The notes below the pieces were generated by a model. It ran no database searches. It was not told the DNA's origin and saw nothing but the letters and a program-made list of their open reading frames with translations. This document shows, piece after piece, positions 41,041-50,317 of a stretch of DNA of 64,000 nucleotides. The first letter of the stretch is position 1. The number at the start of each line of letters is the position of its first letter. Source of the DNA: Streptomyces sp. PsTaAH-137 (GTDB lineage Bacteria > Actinomycetota > Actinomycetes > Streptomycetales > Streptomycetaceae); NCBI RefSeq assembly GCF_003259365.1, contig NZ_QLLY01000001.1, positions 434,001 through 498,000 on the forward strand, read 5' to 3'. The translations under genes and the position numbers were made by a program.

Positions 41041-41853
41041 ATGGCTGTGATCACTCCGGTGCAGAAGACCGCCCCCGAAGAGCCCCGGCAGCAGCCCCGG
41101 CGCTCCCGGCGCCGTCCCCTGATCCTCAACGCCGTGGCGGTGGTGGCCGGAATCGCCCTGTGGGCCGTGGTGGCCGCCCTGAGCCTGGTCGAGAACCTGC
41201 CCGCCCCCGTGGCGGTGGCCCGCAAGGCCGGCGACATGATCGCCGACGGCACCCTCGGCACCGACATCGCCGCCAGCCTGCGCCGCGTCCTGATCGGCTA
41301 CGCGCTCGGCGTCGTCGTGGCCGTGCCGGTCGGCTTCCTGATGGGCTGGTACCCGACGGCACGCGCGCTGATCGAGCCGTACGTCCAGTTCTTCCGCACC
41401 ATTCCGCCGCTGGCGCTGATCCCGCTCGCGGTCGTGCTGCTCGGCATCGGCGAGGTCCCGAAGATCGCCGTGATCTTCCTCGCCTCGTTCATGTCCTGTG
41501 TCGTGTCGGCCTTCCAGGGCGTCGTCGACGTCGACAAGACGCTGATCAACGCGGCCCGGGTGCTCGGCGCGTCGGACCGCACCATCTTCGCCAAGGTGGT
41601 CGTCCCGGCCTCCACCCCGTTCATCCTCGTCGGGATGCGGATCGGCCTCGGCGCGTCCTGGGCCACCGTGGTCGCCGCCGAACTCATCGGCGCACAAGAG
41701 GGGTTGGGCTACCGGATGCAGAAGGCGTCCACCTGGTTCGAAATGGACACGATCTTCGTGTCCCTGATCACGATCGGTGTGCTCGGGCTCGTCATGGACC
41801 GGCTGCTGCTGCTGGCCGAGCGACGCCTGACCGGCTGGCAGGAGCGACGATGA
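41041..41853 (+). CDS. ABC transporter permease, SsuC/TauC type
   Basis: This 270-residue permease has about six helices, the first at [20 protein letters not shown] (about 24-43). The EAA-like loop is [20 protein letters not shown] (about 170-189). [20 protein letters not shown] (about 117-136) is typical of the nitrate/sulfonate/taurine class. It overlaps the ATPase gene by 4 bases. It lies 19 bases after ROK B, so it may be part of that transcript. Distinct from the ssuC at 23.5 kb. Confidence 0.92.
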   Translation: MAVITPVQKTAPEEPRQQPRRSRRRPLILNAVAVVAGIALWAVVAALSLVENLPAPVAVARKAGDMIADGTLGTDIAASLRRVLIGYALGVVVAVPVGFLMGWYPTARALIEPYVQFFRTIPPLALIPLAVVLLGIGEVPKIAVIFLASFMSCVVSAFQGVVDVDKTLINAARVLGASDRTIFAKVVVPASTPFILVGMRIGLGASWATVVAAELIGAQEGLGYRMQKASTWFEMDTIFVSLITIGVLGLVMDRLLLLAERRLTGWQERR

Positions 41854-42629
41854 ACAGCAAGATCAGTTTCCGTGACGTGGTGAAGACCTTCCCGCTGAAG
41901 GGTGCGACGTTCACCGCCCTGGACGGAGTGAGTCTGGACATCGCGGACCAGGAGTTCGTCACCGTCGTCGGTCCGTCCGGCTGCGGCAAGTCCACCTTGA
42001 TGAGCATGGCGGCCGGACTCCAGGAGCCCGACTCGGGGACCGTCCTCGTCGACGGCACACCCGTCTCGGGACCCGGCCCGGACCGGGGCGTGATCTTCCA
42101 GCAGTACGCCCTCTTTCCGTGGTTGACGGTGCGTCAGAACGTGGAGTTCGGGCTGAGGCTCGCCCACGTGCCCGGACCCGAGCGCCGCCGCAAGGCGGAG
42201 CAGGCCATCGACCTCGTCGGCCTCGGCGACTTCGCGGACGCGCTCCCGAAGACCCTGTCCGGCGGCATGAAGCAGCGCTGCGCGATCGCCCGCGCCTACG
42301 CCGTCGACCCCCAAGTCCTGCTGATGGACGAGCCGTTCGGGGCGCTGGACGCGCTGACCCGCGTACAGCTCCAGGACCAGCTGCTGCGCACCTGGAGCCA
42401 GGAGAAGCGCACCGTCCTGTTCATCACCCACGACGTCGACGAGGCCGTCTACCTCGCCAGCCGCGTCGTCGTCATGGCCGCGCGGCCCGGCCGCGTCCAC
42501 CGGATCATCGACGTCGACCTGCCCTATCCCCGTACCGAGGAGATCCGGCTCTCGCCCGAGTTCCGGCGCTTCCGCAACGAGGTGTGGACCTCGGTCTACC
42601 ACCAGGAAGCGCCGCCCCGGGCCGCCTGA
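41850..42629 (+). CDS. ABC transporter ATP-binding protein, SsuB/TauB type
   Basis: This 259-residue ATPase has Walker [12 protein letters not shown] (about 42-52), Q-loop [10 protein letters not shown], signature [14 protein letters not shown] (about 133-146), Walker [16 protein letters not shown] and switch FITHDVDEA. The ATG overlaps the permease stop. It powers the permease upstream and its substrate comes from the lipoprotein encoded next. Confidence 0.94.
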   Translation: MNSKISFRDVVKTFPLKGATFTALDGVSLDIADQEFVTVVGPSGCGKSTLMSMAAGLQEPDSGTVLVDGTPVSGPGPDRGVIFQQYALFPWLTVRQNVEFGLRLAHVPGPERRRKAEQAIDLVGLGDFADALPKTLSGGMKQRCAIARAYAVDPQVLLMDEPFGALDALTRVQLQDQLLRTWSQEKRTVLFITHDVDEAVYLASRVVVMAARPGRVHRIIDVDLPYPRTEEIRLSPEFRRFRNEVWTSVYHQEAPPRAA

Positions 42630-42689
42630 CCCCGCTTCTTCTTCACGCAACCCCCTTTGACGCGCACCACCCCGAGAGGAACCTTCAGC

Positions 42690-43673
42690 ATGCCCGGAAA
42701 GACCATCAGGCACGGCTATCTCGCCCTGCCCGCAGCGTTGTTGCTCGTCCTCCCGCTCAGCGCCTGCTCGGGCGGCGACTCCGGTGACGACGCGACCGTC
42801 CGCTTCGGCTACATCGGTGACTACAACGGCGCCAGCCTGCTGGCGATCGCCGAGAAGCAGGGGCTGTGGAAGAAGGAGGGCCTGACCGCCAAGGTCAAGG
42901 TGTTCAACAACGGGCCGGTGCAGATCCAGGCGCTCAACGCCGACAGCCTCGACTACGGCTACATCGGCCCCGGCGCGATGTGGCTGCCGGCCTCCGGGAA
43001 GTCCAAGGTGATCGCCATCGACACCCTCACCTACGCCGACCGCGTCATCGGCCAGCCCGGCATCACGTCGATGAAGGACCTCAAGGGCAAGAAGGTCGGC
43101 GTCCCCGAGGGCACCTCGGGCGACATGGTCCTCAACATCGCCCTGGAGGAGGCGGGGATGAAGGCGGGCGACATCGAGAAGGTCAACATGGACCCCTCGA
43201 CCATCGTCTCCGCGTTCTCCTCGGGGAAGATCGACGGCGCGGGCTTCTTCTATCCGGCCATCGAGACCATCAAGCAGAAGGTCCCCGGCCTGGAGGAGAT
43301 AGCCAGCACCAAGGACACCGGCGACGCCTTCCCGACCGCCTTCGTCGCGGGCAACAAGGTGTCCGGGGACAAGAACGCCAAGGTCGTCAAGGTGCTCCAG
43401 CAGGCCAACGACTGGCGCAGCGCCCACCCCGACGAGACCATCGCGCTCACCGCCAAGATGCTGAAGGTCACCGAGGCCCAGGCCAAGGCCGACGCCTCGC
43501 ACGTGCAGACGCTGTCCACGAAGGACCTCGTCGCCAAGACCAGGAGCGGCGAGGTGGACTCCTGGCTGAAGAAGCTCGGCGAGTTCTTCGTGCGGAACAA
43601 GGAACTGGACGAGAACACCGACCCGGGCAAGTACTACGACGGCGACCTCTACACCAAGACGTACGCCAAGTAG
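42690..43673 (+). CDS. Sulfonate/nitrate-type ABC substrate-binding lipoprotein
   Basis: This 327-residue protein has a signal peptide with lipobox LPLSAC (Cys at about 27) and an NMT1/SsuA-like binding fold: FGYIGDYNGASLLAIAEKQG (about 39-58), YGYIGPGAMWLPASG (about 91-105), MKDLKGKKVGVPEGTSGDMV and KIDGAGFFYPAIE. ATG 42690 is preceded by GAGAGGAACC. It is the third gene of the second importer. Family members carry alkanesulfonates, aromatic sulfonates or thiamine precursors; the sugar-type ROK regulator upstream makes the cargo uncertain. Confidence 0.9.
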   Translation: MPGKTIRHGYLALPAALLLVLPLSACSGGDSGDDATVRFGYIGDYNGASLLAIAEKQGLWKKEGLTAKVKVFNNGPVQIQALNADSLDYGYIGPGAMWLPASGKSKVIAIDTLTYADRVIGQPGITSMKDLKGKKVGVPEGTSGDMVLNIALEEAGMKAGDIEKVNMDPSTIVSAFSSGKIDGAGFFYPAIETIKQKVPGLEEIASTKDTGDAFPTAFVAGNKVSGDKNAKVVKVLQQANDWRSAHPDETIALTAKMLKVTEAQAKADASHVQTLSTKDLVAKTRSGEVDSWLKKLGEFFVRNKELDENTDPGKYYDGDLYTKTYAK

Positions 43674-43681
43674 GCCGACAG

Positions 43682-43696
43682 GTCACGGTCCGTGAC
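43682..43696. promoter_or_regulatory. Perfect 15-bp palindrome GTCACGG-T-CCGTGAC
   Basis: This perfect inverted repeat with a one-base centre lies 9 bases after the ABC lipoprotein stop and 12 bases before the next gene's GTG. It could be an operator for the downstream gene or a weak terminator of the upstream operon. There is no further evidence. Confidence 0.4.
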
Positions 43697-43707
43697 ACGC
43701 TGGCCGG

Positions 43708-44091
43708 GTGCGACTGACGCTGAGTGAGCAGGGGGCCGCCGACGCGGACACGGTGTGGCGGCGTTACGCGCAGCCTGCCCGCTGGCCGACGTGGGCCCCG
43801 CAGATCCGCTCCGTGGAGACGGAACCCGAACTGCGCGCGGGGATGCGGGGGAGGGTGCGTCCCGTCGTCGGACCGGCGGTGCGGTTCGTCGTCGAGGCCG
43901 TCGATCACGAGGCCCGCACCTGGAGCTGGCGCGTCCGGGCGGGACCGGTCCGGCTGCGGCTCGACCACGCGGTGGACCGGAGCGGGAGATCGGGCGCCGT
44001 GACCCGGCTGACCGTCACGGGGCCTGCGCCCGTCGTCCTCGCCTACGCCCCGCTGGCCCGTCGCGCGCTGCGCCGGCTGGTGCGTCCCTGA
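43708..44091 (+). CDS. SRPBCC/START-fold protein
   Basis: This 127-residue protein has the helix-grip fold of polyketide cyclase/dehydrase-like proteins: VWRRYAQPARWPTWAPQIRS (about 16-35), then VEAVDHEARTWSWRVRAGP (about 62-80) and a C-terminal helix LAYAPLARRALRRLV. Such proteins bind hydrophobic ligands. The GTG start has no strong site. It stands alone with a palindrome upstream. Confidence 0.85.
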   Translation: MRLTLSEQGAADADTVWRRYAQPARWPTWAPQIRSVETEPELRAGMRGRVRPVVGPAVRFVVEAVDHEARTWSWRVRAGPVRLRLDHAVDRSGRSGAVTRLTVTGPAPVVLAYAPLARRALRRLVRP

Positions 44092-44112
44092 AGCAGGGGT
44101 GGCCCGCCTTCG

Positions 44113-44994
44113 TCAGCGGTCGTCCCCCGTGGCGGGATCGTGCATCGCCCAGCGGATCAGCCCGGTGATCATGTGTCCGGCGGGCCGCACCGCGCACCGC
44201 TCGGCCGGCTCGCAGCGCGGCAGCCGCAGCTCCTGCGCGGCCCAGCGGGGCAGCAGGGCGATCGCGTTGGACGCCAGGGCCGCGTAGAAGGGAAGAGCGG
44301 GAACGGGGAGCGGCGGACGGAGGAGCAGATAGCGGGTGGTGTCGAGCGCTTCCGGTGTGGCCCGCAGCTCGGCGCGGTAGGCCGTGAACCGCTCGCGCAG
44401 CCCGGCCACCGTCCGCGGGGGCTCCGCCACCCCGAGCGCCTCGGCGACGCGGGCGGTCTGGGCGACGTACTGATCGCACTCGCTCCTCGTCAGGCGCGGG
44501 GTGGCGAAGCGCTGGTGGGCGCGGAGGAACGAGGCGATCTCGGCGATGTGGACCCATTCCAGGAGGTGCGGGTCCGACGCGCGGTAGGCCACGCCCTCGT
44601 CGGTGACCCCGTGGATGCGGGCGTGGACGGCGTTGAGCCGGTCGCAGGCCGACTGTGCGCTGTCCGCGGTTCCGTAGGTCGTGGTGGCCAGGAAGGTGCT
44701 GGTGCGGTGCAGCCTGCCCCACGGGTCGCCGCGATAGCCGGAGTGCGCGGCGACGGCCGCCATCGCGGAGGGATGGAGTGTCTGCACGAGCAGCGCCGAC
44801 AGTCCGCCGACGAACATGGCGCTGTCGGCGTGGACCCGGCGGATCGGGCTGCCCTCCGGGAACCAGCGGGGGCCGGGAGTCTCGTGGATGGCCTCACGGT
44901 TGCGCGGCCCCTCCGGTCCGGCCACCCGTGCGAACAGGGCCTTTCCGGCCCGCAGCCGCAACGGCTCGACGACCCGGGCAGCGACGACGGCCAT
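44113..44994 (-). CDS. Oxygenase MpaB family (DUF2236) protein
   Basis: This 293-residue helical protein belongs to DUF2236, the family of the latex oxygenase Lcp and the heme enzyme MpaB. It has FVGGLSALLVQTLHPSAMAA (about 61-80), GDPWGRLHRTSTFLATTTYG (about 88-107), VHARIHGVTDEG (about 123-134) and HLLEWVHIAEIASFLRAHQR (about 143-162). The start is fixed by AGGAGG. It is 21 bases from the SRPBCC gene, tail to tail. The substrate is unknown. Confidence 0.9.
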   Translation of the reverse strand: MAVVAARVVEPLRLRAGKALFARVAGPEGPRNREAIHETPGPRWFPEGSPIRRVHADSAMFVGGLSALLVQTLHPSAMAAVAAHSGYRGDPWGRLHRTSTFLATTTYGTADSAQSACDRLNAVHARIHGVTDEGVAYRASDPHLLEWVHIAEIASFLRAHQRFATPRLTRSECDQYVAQTARVAEALGVAEPPRTVAGLRERFTAYRAELRATPEALDTTRYLLLRPPLPVPALPFYAALASNAIALLPRWAAQELRLPRCEPAERCAVRPAGHMITGLIRWAMHDPATGDDR

Positions 44995-45089
44995 GGCCAC
45001 ACCTCCTGCCCTTCTTTCGCTGTGCTTCCCGGGACGGATGCGGCACTCCTCGGCATGCGGTTCCAGAGCATCGGGAGGACGGTGGAGAC

Positions 45090-45269
45090 ATGACCACATC
45101 ACGCGTACCGCCGTCGGAGACGCCGCCCGCGGAAGGATCCATCGCCGAGGCCCACCAGGAGCGGGCCGACGGCGGGATCTGGGAGCACCCGTACTGGTGG
45201 GTGCTGCTCATCCTCGTCGGCTCCGTCCTGGTGGCGGGCTTCTTCGTGGCACGCATCTGGGGAATGTGA
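45090..45269 (+). CDS. Small single-helix membrane protein, DUF6480-like
   Basis: This 59-residue protein has a polar N-terminus (SETPPAEGSIAEAHQE) and one membrane helix, YWWVLLILVGSVLVAGFFVA (about 35-54). A GTGGAG site precedes ATG 45090. The PPSETPPAE start and single C-terminal helix resemble the small DUF6480-type proteins of Streptomyces. The function is unknown. Confidence 0.7.
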   Translation: MTTSRVPPSETPPAEGSIAEAHQERADGGIWEHPYWWVLLILVGSVLVAGFFVARIWGM

Positions 45270-45291
45270 CCCGCCCTGGCGGCCCGCAGCG

Positions 45292-46305
45292 TCAGTAGGG
45301 CAGTCCGGCGCGCGTGCGCAGCGTCCAGCGGCGCTCCGCGTAGGCCAGATCGTCGCGCCACAGGCGCTTCGCCGCGGTCCGCATCAGCGGGCGCAGCGCG
45401 AAGGCGGCATGGCGCGCCACGGTGAAGCCGGGCCGCTCGGACGTGGCGATCACCGCCTCCACCACCGCCGTGCGCGGCGCCGGATGGCCCGCCGGAGTCA
45501 GCGGCGTCGCGTGCGTCTCCACCACCGAGTCGCGCCCCTCGCCATCAGTGATGTGCATGACCACCGTGCGCGGCTCCGGCGCGGTGAAGACGGCACGGAC
45601 GGGCACGACGAGCCGCGAGGTGAGCCGGAAGGACACGTCCACGGCGAACCCGTCGTCCTCCGCCTCCGCGCTGTCCCCGGACGGACTGTCGACGACCCGC
45701 AGGTCGACGAACGAGTACGGGTGGAACCACGCGCCGTGCCACGGGTCGAGCCGGTTGGCGACGATGTCCTCCGGCTCGCAGCGGCCGAAGCCGGTGTAGA
45801 CGGCCGCGACGGAGCGGTCCTGATCCGGGCGCGGCGGGATCACCGGCCGCTCCAGCGGCTGCTCTCCTCCGGCGCCGTCGAGCCGGACCCAGACCAGGAC
45901 GCCGTCGTCGTGGACGGGCAGCGTCCGCCAGCCCGCCTGGCCCTGGGGCCCGAGGGCGAGCCCGTGCCAGTGGCAGACGAGCGTCCCGCACCGCAGCGGG
46001 CTGTCCTTGAGCGGCGCGCCCAGATGCGGACAGGCGCCGGGACCGGCGGCCAACCGGCCGTCGGCGTCGCGCCAGACGACCAGCTCACGGCCGGCCACAT
46101 TGCGTCCCAGCGGTGCGTCGGACGGTACGTCGGCGGATGCGCCGACGACGTACCAGTTGCCCGACGGCCGGGTCTGGGACCGCTTCAGGGCGCTCTCGAT
46201 CACGGCGGGCCGCGCCTGGCGCCACGTGGGTTCCTGCCGCTCCCACGGCAGGGGGTTCTTGCGCACGGTCAGCGGAATCCGGTCCGTCCAGGGCCGCTTG
46301 CTCAT
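45292..46305 (-). CDS. Rieske non-heme iron oxygenase of the carotenoid operon (DUF5914-like)
   Basis: This 337-residue protein has a Rieske [2Fe-2S] site, CPH (Cys92, His94) and CHWH (Cys111, His114), and further on DPWHGAWFH (Asp187, His190, His195), which fits the D-x2-H-x4-H iron triad of Rieske oxygenases. It is translationally coupled to crtB (4-base overlap) as the last gene of crtE-I-B, in the place called crtV in other streptomycetes. It therefore probably hydroxylates or otherwise oxidises the aromatic carotenoid. No dedicated reductase is next to it. AAGGAGG precedes ATG 46305. Confidence 0.85.
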   Translation of the reverse strand: MSKRPWTDRIPLTVRKNPLPWERQEPTWRQARPAVIESALKRSQTRPSGNWYVVGASADVPSDAPLGRNVAGRELVVWRDADGRLAAGPGACPHLGAPLKDSPLRCGTLVCHWHGLALGPQGQAGWRTLPVHDDGVLVWVRLDGAGGEQPLERPVIPPRPDQDRSVAAVYTGFGRCEPEDIVANRLDPWHGAWFHPYSFVDLRVVDSPSGDSAEAEDDGFAVDVSFRLTSRLVVPVRAVFTAPEPRTVVMHITDGEGRDSVVETHATPLTPAGHPAPRTAVVEAVIATSERPGFTVARHAAFALRPLMRTAAKRLWRDDLAYAERRWTLRTRAGLPY

Positions 46306-47333
46306 GCCGCCGCCTCCTTGTCCACGAGCGGGGCGCGTCCCGCACGGACGGGTACGTGATGCGGGCCCGGCCGGTGCGGCAGGGCCGCCGGCGGGGTGGA
46401 GCGATGCCGGATCCGGGCGTGGGCGATCCGGACGAGCCCGTCCAGGGCGACGACCGCGCGGCGCCGCCGGGGCACGACCGCCCGGCGGTGCAGCACGCCG
46501 TACCGGTCGTCGGCGACGGCGTCGAGAATGCCCGCGTACAGCACGAAGGCGCTGCGGATGCAGGGCCGCGACACCGGGTCGAGCAGCGCGACACCGGGCA
46601 CCGCCTCCCGGTAGACGTCCCGGGTGAGCGCCTCGAACGCCTTCAACGCCTCGGTGATACGGGCGTCCTGGCGGCCGGTGTCCCGGCTCCACCGCAGCAG
46701 CTCCCGGTCGACACCGTGCGCGGCCAGCAGGTCCGCGGGCAGATAGACCCGCCCGCGGTCGAGGTCCTCGCCCACGTCCCGCAGGAAGTTGGTGAGCTGG
46801 AAGGCCACACCGAGCGCGGCGGCGTGCGGCTCCGCCTCGGCGCGCGGCACCGTGGTCCCCAGGACCGGGAGCATCTGAAGGCCGATCACCGCCGCCGAGC
46901 CGTGCATGTAGCGGCGCAGATCGGCGTAGCCGGGATAGTCCGTCACCGTCAGGTCGTCGCGCATCGCCGTCATGAAGTCCTGGAAGTGCGCGGGGTCGAT
47001 CGCGTAGCGGTGCGCGGTGTCGGCGAGGGCCCGGACGACGGGCTCGGCGCTGTCTCCCGTGGCGAGCCCGTGGCGCAGCTCCGCCGACAGCTTCTCCAGC
47101 GCCGCGGTGCGCTCCAGCACGGTGGTGTCGCCGCCGTGGCAGTCGACGATGTCGTCGGCCCAGCGGGCGAATCCGTACAGGGCGTGCACGGCGGGCCGGC
47201 GGTGGGCGGGCAGCAGGCGGGTGGCCAGGAAGTAGGTCTTCCCGTGGCGGGCGTTGAGCTCGCGGCACCGCGTGTAGGCGCTGCGCAGCCCGGGGTCGGT
47301 GATGCCCGCGGCATCGAGTTCTCGCGCGTTCAC
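46302..47333 (-). CDS. crtB: Phytoene synthase
   Basis: This 343-residue squalene/phytoene synthase joins two geranylgeranyl diphosphates to phytoene. The first Asp-rich motif is [14 protein letters not shown] (about 51-64), the second is [20 protein letters not shown] (about 168-187), and [20 protein letters not shown] (about 33-52) lies before. The C-terminal 60 residues are basic and variable. GTG 47333 overlaps the crtI stop by 4 bases and its stop overlaps the Rieske gene, so the operon is tightly coupled. Confidence 0.95.
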   Translation of the reverse strand: MNARELDAAGITDPGLRSAYTRCRELNARHGKTYFLATRLLPAHRRPAVHALYGFARWADDIVDCHGGDTTVLERTAALEKLSAELRHGLATGDSAEPVVRALADTAHRYAIDPAHFQDFMTAMRDDLTVTDYPGYADLRRYMHGSAAVIGLQMLPVLGTTVPRAEAEPHAAALGVAFQLTNFLRDVGEDLDRGRVYLPADLLAAHGVDRELLRWSRDTGRQDARITEALKAFEALTRDVYREAVPGVALLDPVSRPCIRSAFVLYAGILDAVADDRYGVLHRRAVVPRRRRAVVALDGLVRIAHARIRHRSTPPAALPHRPGPHHVPVRAGRAPLVDKEAAA

Positions 47334-48868
47334 AGGGGCGCCTTTCCGAGGGTGTCGTGCGGGGAGCGGGGCCGGGACGTGCCCCTCGTGCGGGCGCCCG
47401 TGATCCTCGCGGCGGCGAGCTTTCCGGACAGCAGCACCGTGGGAACGCCGACGCCCGGTGTCGTCCCGCACCCGGCCAGCACCGCGTTCTCCGTGCCCCG
47501 TACGAGGTTGCGGGGCCGGAAAGGACCGGTCTGGGCGAAGGTGTGCGCGGCCGAGAACGGGGTGCCCGCTGCGTGCTCCTGGGCGTGCCAGTCGGCGGGG
47601 GTGACGAAGCACTGCTCGTCGATCGCGTCCCCGATGCCGTCGAGACCGCGCCGCTCCAACTCCGTCAGCAGCTCGGTGCGGTAGCGGGGCGCGAGGTCGC
47701 CCCACTGGGCGGGGCTCGGCCCGATGTCGGTGTTCGGGCACGGGGCGAGGATGTAGTGCAGGTGCTTGCCGGGGGGCGCCAGCGACGGATCGGTCGCGGT
47801 GGGCCGGGTGATGAGCAGCGACGGGTCGCTCATCAGCCGTCCGCGCCGGGTCAGTTCGTCGAACGTGTCGTGCCAGGCGTCGCCGAACGAGATGGTGTGG
47901 TGCGCCAGTTGGGGCCAGGTGCGGTCGGTCCCGGCGTGCAGGATCACCGCCGACGGGGCGTGGCGCAGGGCGACCGACCGGCGCGGGGCGCGGCCCAGCA
48001 GCCGGTACACGACCGGCAGATCGGGGGTCAGGACGACGGCGTCGCACGGGATCCGCTCGGTGTCCGTCACCACGGCGGTGACCCGGTCGCCCGAGCGCTC
48101 CAGGCTCCGCACCGTCCGGCCGAACCGCAGATCGGCGCCCGCCGCCCGGGCCGCGTCCGCCATGGCGCGGGGCAGCGCGTGCATGCCGCCGCGCGGGAAG
48201 TACACGCCCGCGACGGTGTCCATGTAGGCGATGACGGCGTACGCGGCCAGCGCGCGGGCCGGAGGGACGCCCGCGTACAGCGACTGGAAGGAGAAGACGC
48301 GGCGCAGCCGCTCGTCCTTGATGAACCGGCCGATCCGGGCGTCCATCCGCCCGAAGCCGCCGAGCGCGGCGAGCCGGGCCAGATCGGGGGTGAGCAGTTG
48401 CAGCGGCGAGTCGAAGTTGGTGTCGATGAAGTGCTTCATCTGCGCCCGGTAGAGCCGCTCCAGCCAGTGCCGCAGCCGCACATAACCGGCCGCCGCCGCG
48501 GAACCGGCGAACTCCTCCACCGCCTGTTCCATGGCCTGCGCGTCGGTGTGGACGTCGAGGGAGCTGCCGTCGGCGAACCGCGCCCGGTAGGCGGGGTGCA
48601 GCGGGATCAGATCCACCCGGTCCCGCAGGCGCTCGCCCACGGCGGCGAACGCCTCGTCGGCCAGGTGGGGCATGGTCATGACGGTCGGCCCGGTGTCGAT
48701 CCGATACCCGTTCCGGTCCAACAGGCCGGCCCTGCCGCCGGGTTGGTCGTCCCGTTCGACGAGGGTGACCTGCCGTCCCGCGCCCAGCAGATGGAGGGCG
48801 GCCGCCAGGCCGGACAGGCCCGCGCCCACCACGACGACATGGTCCGTTCTGCCGCGTACGGTCCTCAC
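47330..48868 (-). CDS. crtI: Phytoene desaturase
   Basis: This 512-residue FAD enzyme turns phytoene into lycopene. The dinucleotide-binding start is [20 protein letters not shown] (about 11-30) followed by [20 protein letters not shown]. The [10 protein letters not shown] and [20 protein letters not shown] (about 188-207) segments are typical CrtI. The C-terminal [20 protein letters not shown] is the second FAD contact. GTG 48868 overlaps the crtE stop by 4 bases. Confidence 0.95.
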   Translation of the reverse strand: MRTVRGRTDHVVVVGAGLSGLAAALHLLGAGRQVTLVERDDQPGGRAGLLDRNGYRIDTGPTVMTMPHLADEAFAAVGERLRDRVDLIPLHPAYRARFADGSSLDVHTDAQAMEQAVEEFAGSAAAAGYVRLRHWLERLYRAQMKHFIDTNFDSPLQLLTPDLARLAALGGFGRMDARIGRFIKDERLRRVFSFQSLYAGVPPARALAAYAVIAYMDTVAGVYFPRGGMHALPRAMADAARAAGADLRFGRTVRSLERSGDRVTAVVTDTERIPCDAVVLTPDLPVVYRLLGRAPRRSVALRHAPSAVILHAGTDRTWPQLAHHTISFGDAWHDTFDELTRRGRLMSDPSLLITRPTATDPSLAPPGKHLHYILAPCPNTDIGPSPAQWGDLAPRYRTELLTELERRGLDGIGDAIDEQCFVTPADWHAQEHAAGTPFSAAHTFAQTGPFRPRNLVRGTENAVLAGCGTTPGVGVPTVLLSGKLAAARITGARTRGTSRPRSPHDTLGKAPL

Positions 48869-50100
48869 TGAGCCGCTCCTTCGACCGGGCCGGCCGACCG
48901 GCTCGGCTGGGTGGGGGTCCCCGCCACCTGCCGGAGCAGGAGACGCAGCCGTGCGTGGGCCACGGGGTCGAGCGACACGGAGTCCAGATGGCGTGCGCTC
49001 TGCGCGATCAGGCGGCGGATCTTGTCCTCGACGAGGTTCCGGGCCCCGGTGCGTTCGAGGACGTAGCGCAGATCGTCGAGGTCGGCGTCGTCCAGTTCCC
49101 GCCGCCCGGATCGGGCGAGGATCGCCAGGGCCCGGTGGTCGTCGTCCCGTTCGGCACGGGCCTGGGCCAGCGCGACCAGGTACGTGGGCTTGCCCGTCCG
49201 CAGATCACCGGCCGCCGGCTTGTCCCGCCCGACAGGATCGCCGAACGCGTCGTCGAGGTCGTCGCGCAGCTGGAAGGCGAGGCCCGCGCCACGGCCGGCC
49301 GAGCACAGGGCCCGCAGCGTGCCGTCGTCCGCGCGGCCGAGGATCGCGCCCAGTTGCAGCGGGCGTTCCACCGTGTAGAGGGCGGTTTTCAGACAGGCGG
49401 CGCTGATGGCCTGGCGCAGCGACCGGTTCCGGGTGTGCTCGCCCTGGACGTCCAGGTACTGCCCGGCGACCATCTCCAGACGCATCTGCGACCACGTCTC
49501 GCGCAGCCGCCGCGCCTGCGGGCCCGTCAGATCGAGGGCGGCGGCCTCGTCGTCGGCCCAGGACAGCGCCAGATCACCGGCGAGGATCGCCGCCGACTCA
49601 CCGAACCGGGCGCCGCCCGCGGGCACCTGCGACCGGTACTGCGCGGTGAAGTCGACGTGCAGGGCGGGCCGCCCGCGACGCGTCGCCGCCTGGTCCATGA
49701 CGTCGTCGTGCACGAGGGCGCAGGTCTGTATGAGTTCGAGCGCCGCGCTCAGCCGGAGAGCCGCCTCGATCTGCTCCTCGTCGGGAAGCCCACAGGCCCG
49801 CAGTCCCCACCACAGGAACTGCGGGCGGATGCGCCGCCCGCCGCCCAGGGTGAACCGCGCGACGCGTTCGGCGACATCGGCGCCGAACGTCGGGTCGACG
49901 GCGGTGGCCTGGGCGACACGCCGGGCCAGCAGCCGGGTCAGCCGCTCGTGGACCGTACGGGGAAGATCGGCATCGATCCGCCGCACCCGCACGGACCGGG
50001 ACGGGAGGGCGCCACGCGCGGGGCCGGACGCGCTGCGACGGGGCGCCCCACCGTGGGGCACCACCGCCGTGGCGACGCCCAGGGCCTGATCGGGGGGCAT
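48865..50100 (-). CDS. crtE: Geranylgeranyl diphosphate synthase
   Basis: This 411-residue all-alpha prenyltransferase makes the C20 precursor. The first Asp-rich motif is [20 protein letters not shown] (about 131-150), the second is [20 protein letters not shown] (about 275-294). [15 protein letters not shown] (about 87-101) binds diphosphate. A 40-residue N-terminal extension precedes the fold. The start has AAGGAG upstream. It opens the crtE-I-B-Rieske operon, divergent from crtY. Confidence 0.95.
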   Translation of the reverse strand: MPPDQALGVATAVVPHGGAPRRSASGPARGALPSRSVRVRRIDADLPRTVHERLTRLLARRVAQATAVDPTFGADVAERVARFTLGGGRRIRPQFLWWGLRACGLPDEEQIEAALRLSAALELIQTCALVHDDVMDQAATRRGRPALHVDFTAQYRSQVPAGGARFGESAAILAGDLALSWADDEAAALDLTGPQARRLRETWSQMRLEMVAGQYLDVQGEHTRNRSLRQAISAACLKTALYTVERPLQLGAILGRADDGTLRALCSAGRGAGLAFQLRDDLDDAFGDPVGRDKPAAGDLRTGKPTYLVALAQARAERDDDHRALAILARSGRRELDDADLDDLRYVLERTGARNLVEDKIRRLIAQSARHLDSVSLDPVAHARLRLLLRQVAGTPTQPSRSAGPVEGAAQ

Positions 50101-50201
50101 GTCAGCTCCTTAGGGATGCCGGTGACCGGGGAGAGTATGTAGGGCATTCCCCGCCTCCCGGGTGATCGGATGCGGTGGATTGCGGCAACTGGAGCAACAT
50201 C

Positions 50202-50226
50202 GTTCACGCGTTCCGCCCGCGGGTAC
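50202..50226 (+). promoter_or_regulatory. Sigma-B-type promoter for crtYTU
   Basis: GTTC at 50202-50205 and GGGTAC at 50221-50226 are spaced by exactly 15 bases, as in the GTTT-N15-GGGTAT consensus of stress sigma factors of the SigB/SigF class. It is 92 bases before the crtY start, in the 217-base crtE-crtY gap. No equally good site faces crtE. This is pattern matching only. Confidence 0.45.
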
Positions 50227-50317
50227 CCGCGAGCGGAGGACGCGAATCCGCGCATCCGCGAGCGGGTCGGCGGTGGAAGGGTGTCCGGAGCAAAGAGACT
50301 CGACACAGGAGGTGAGC

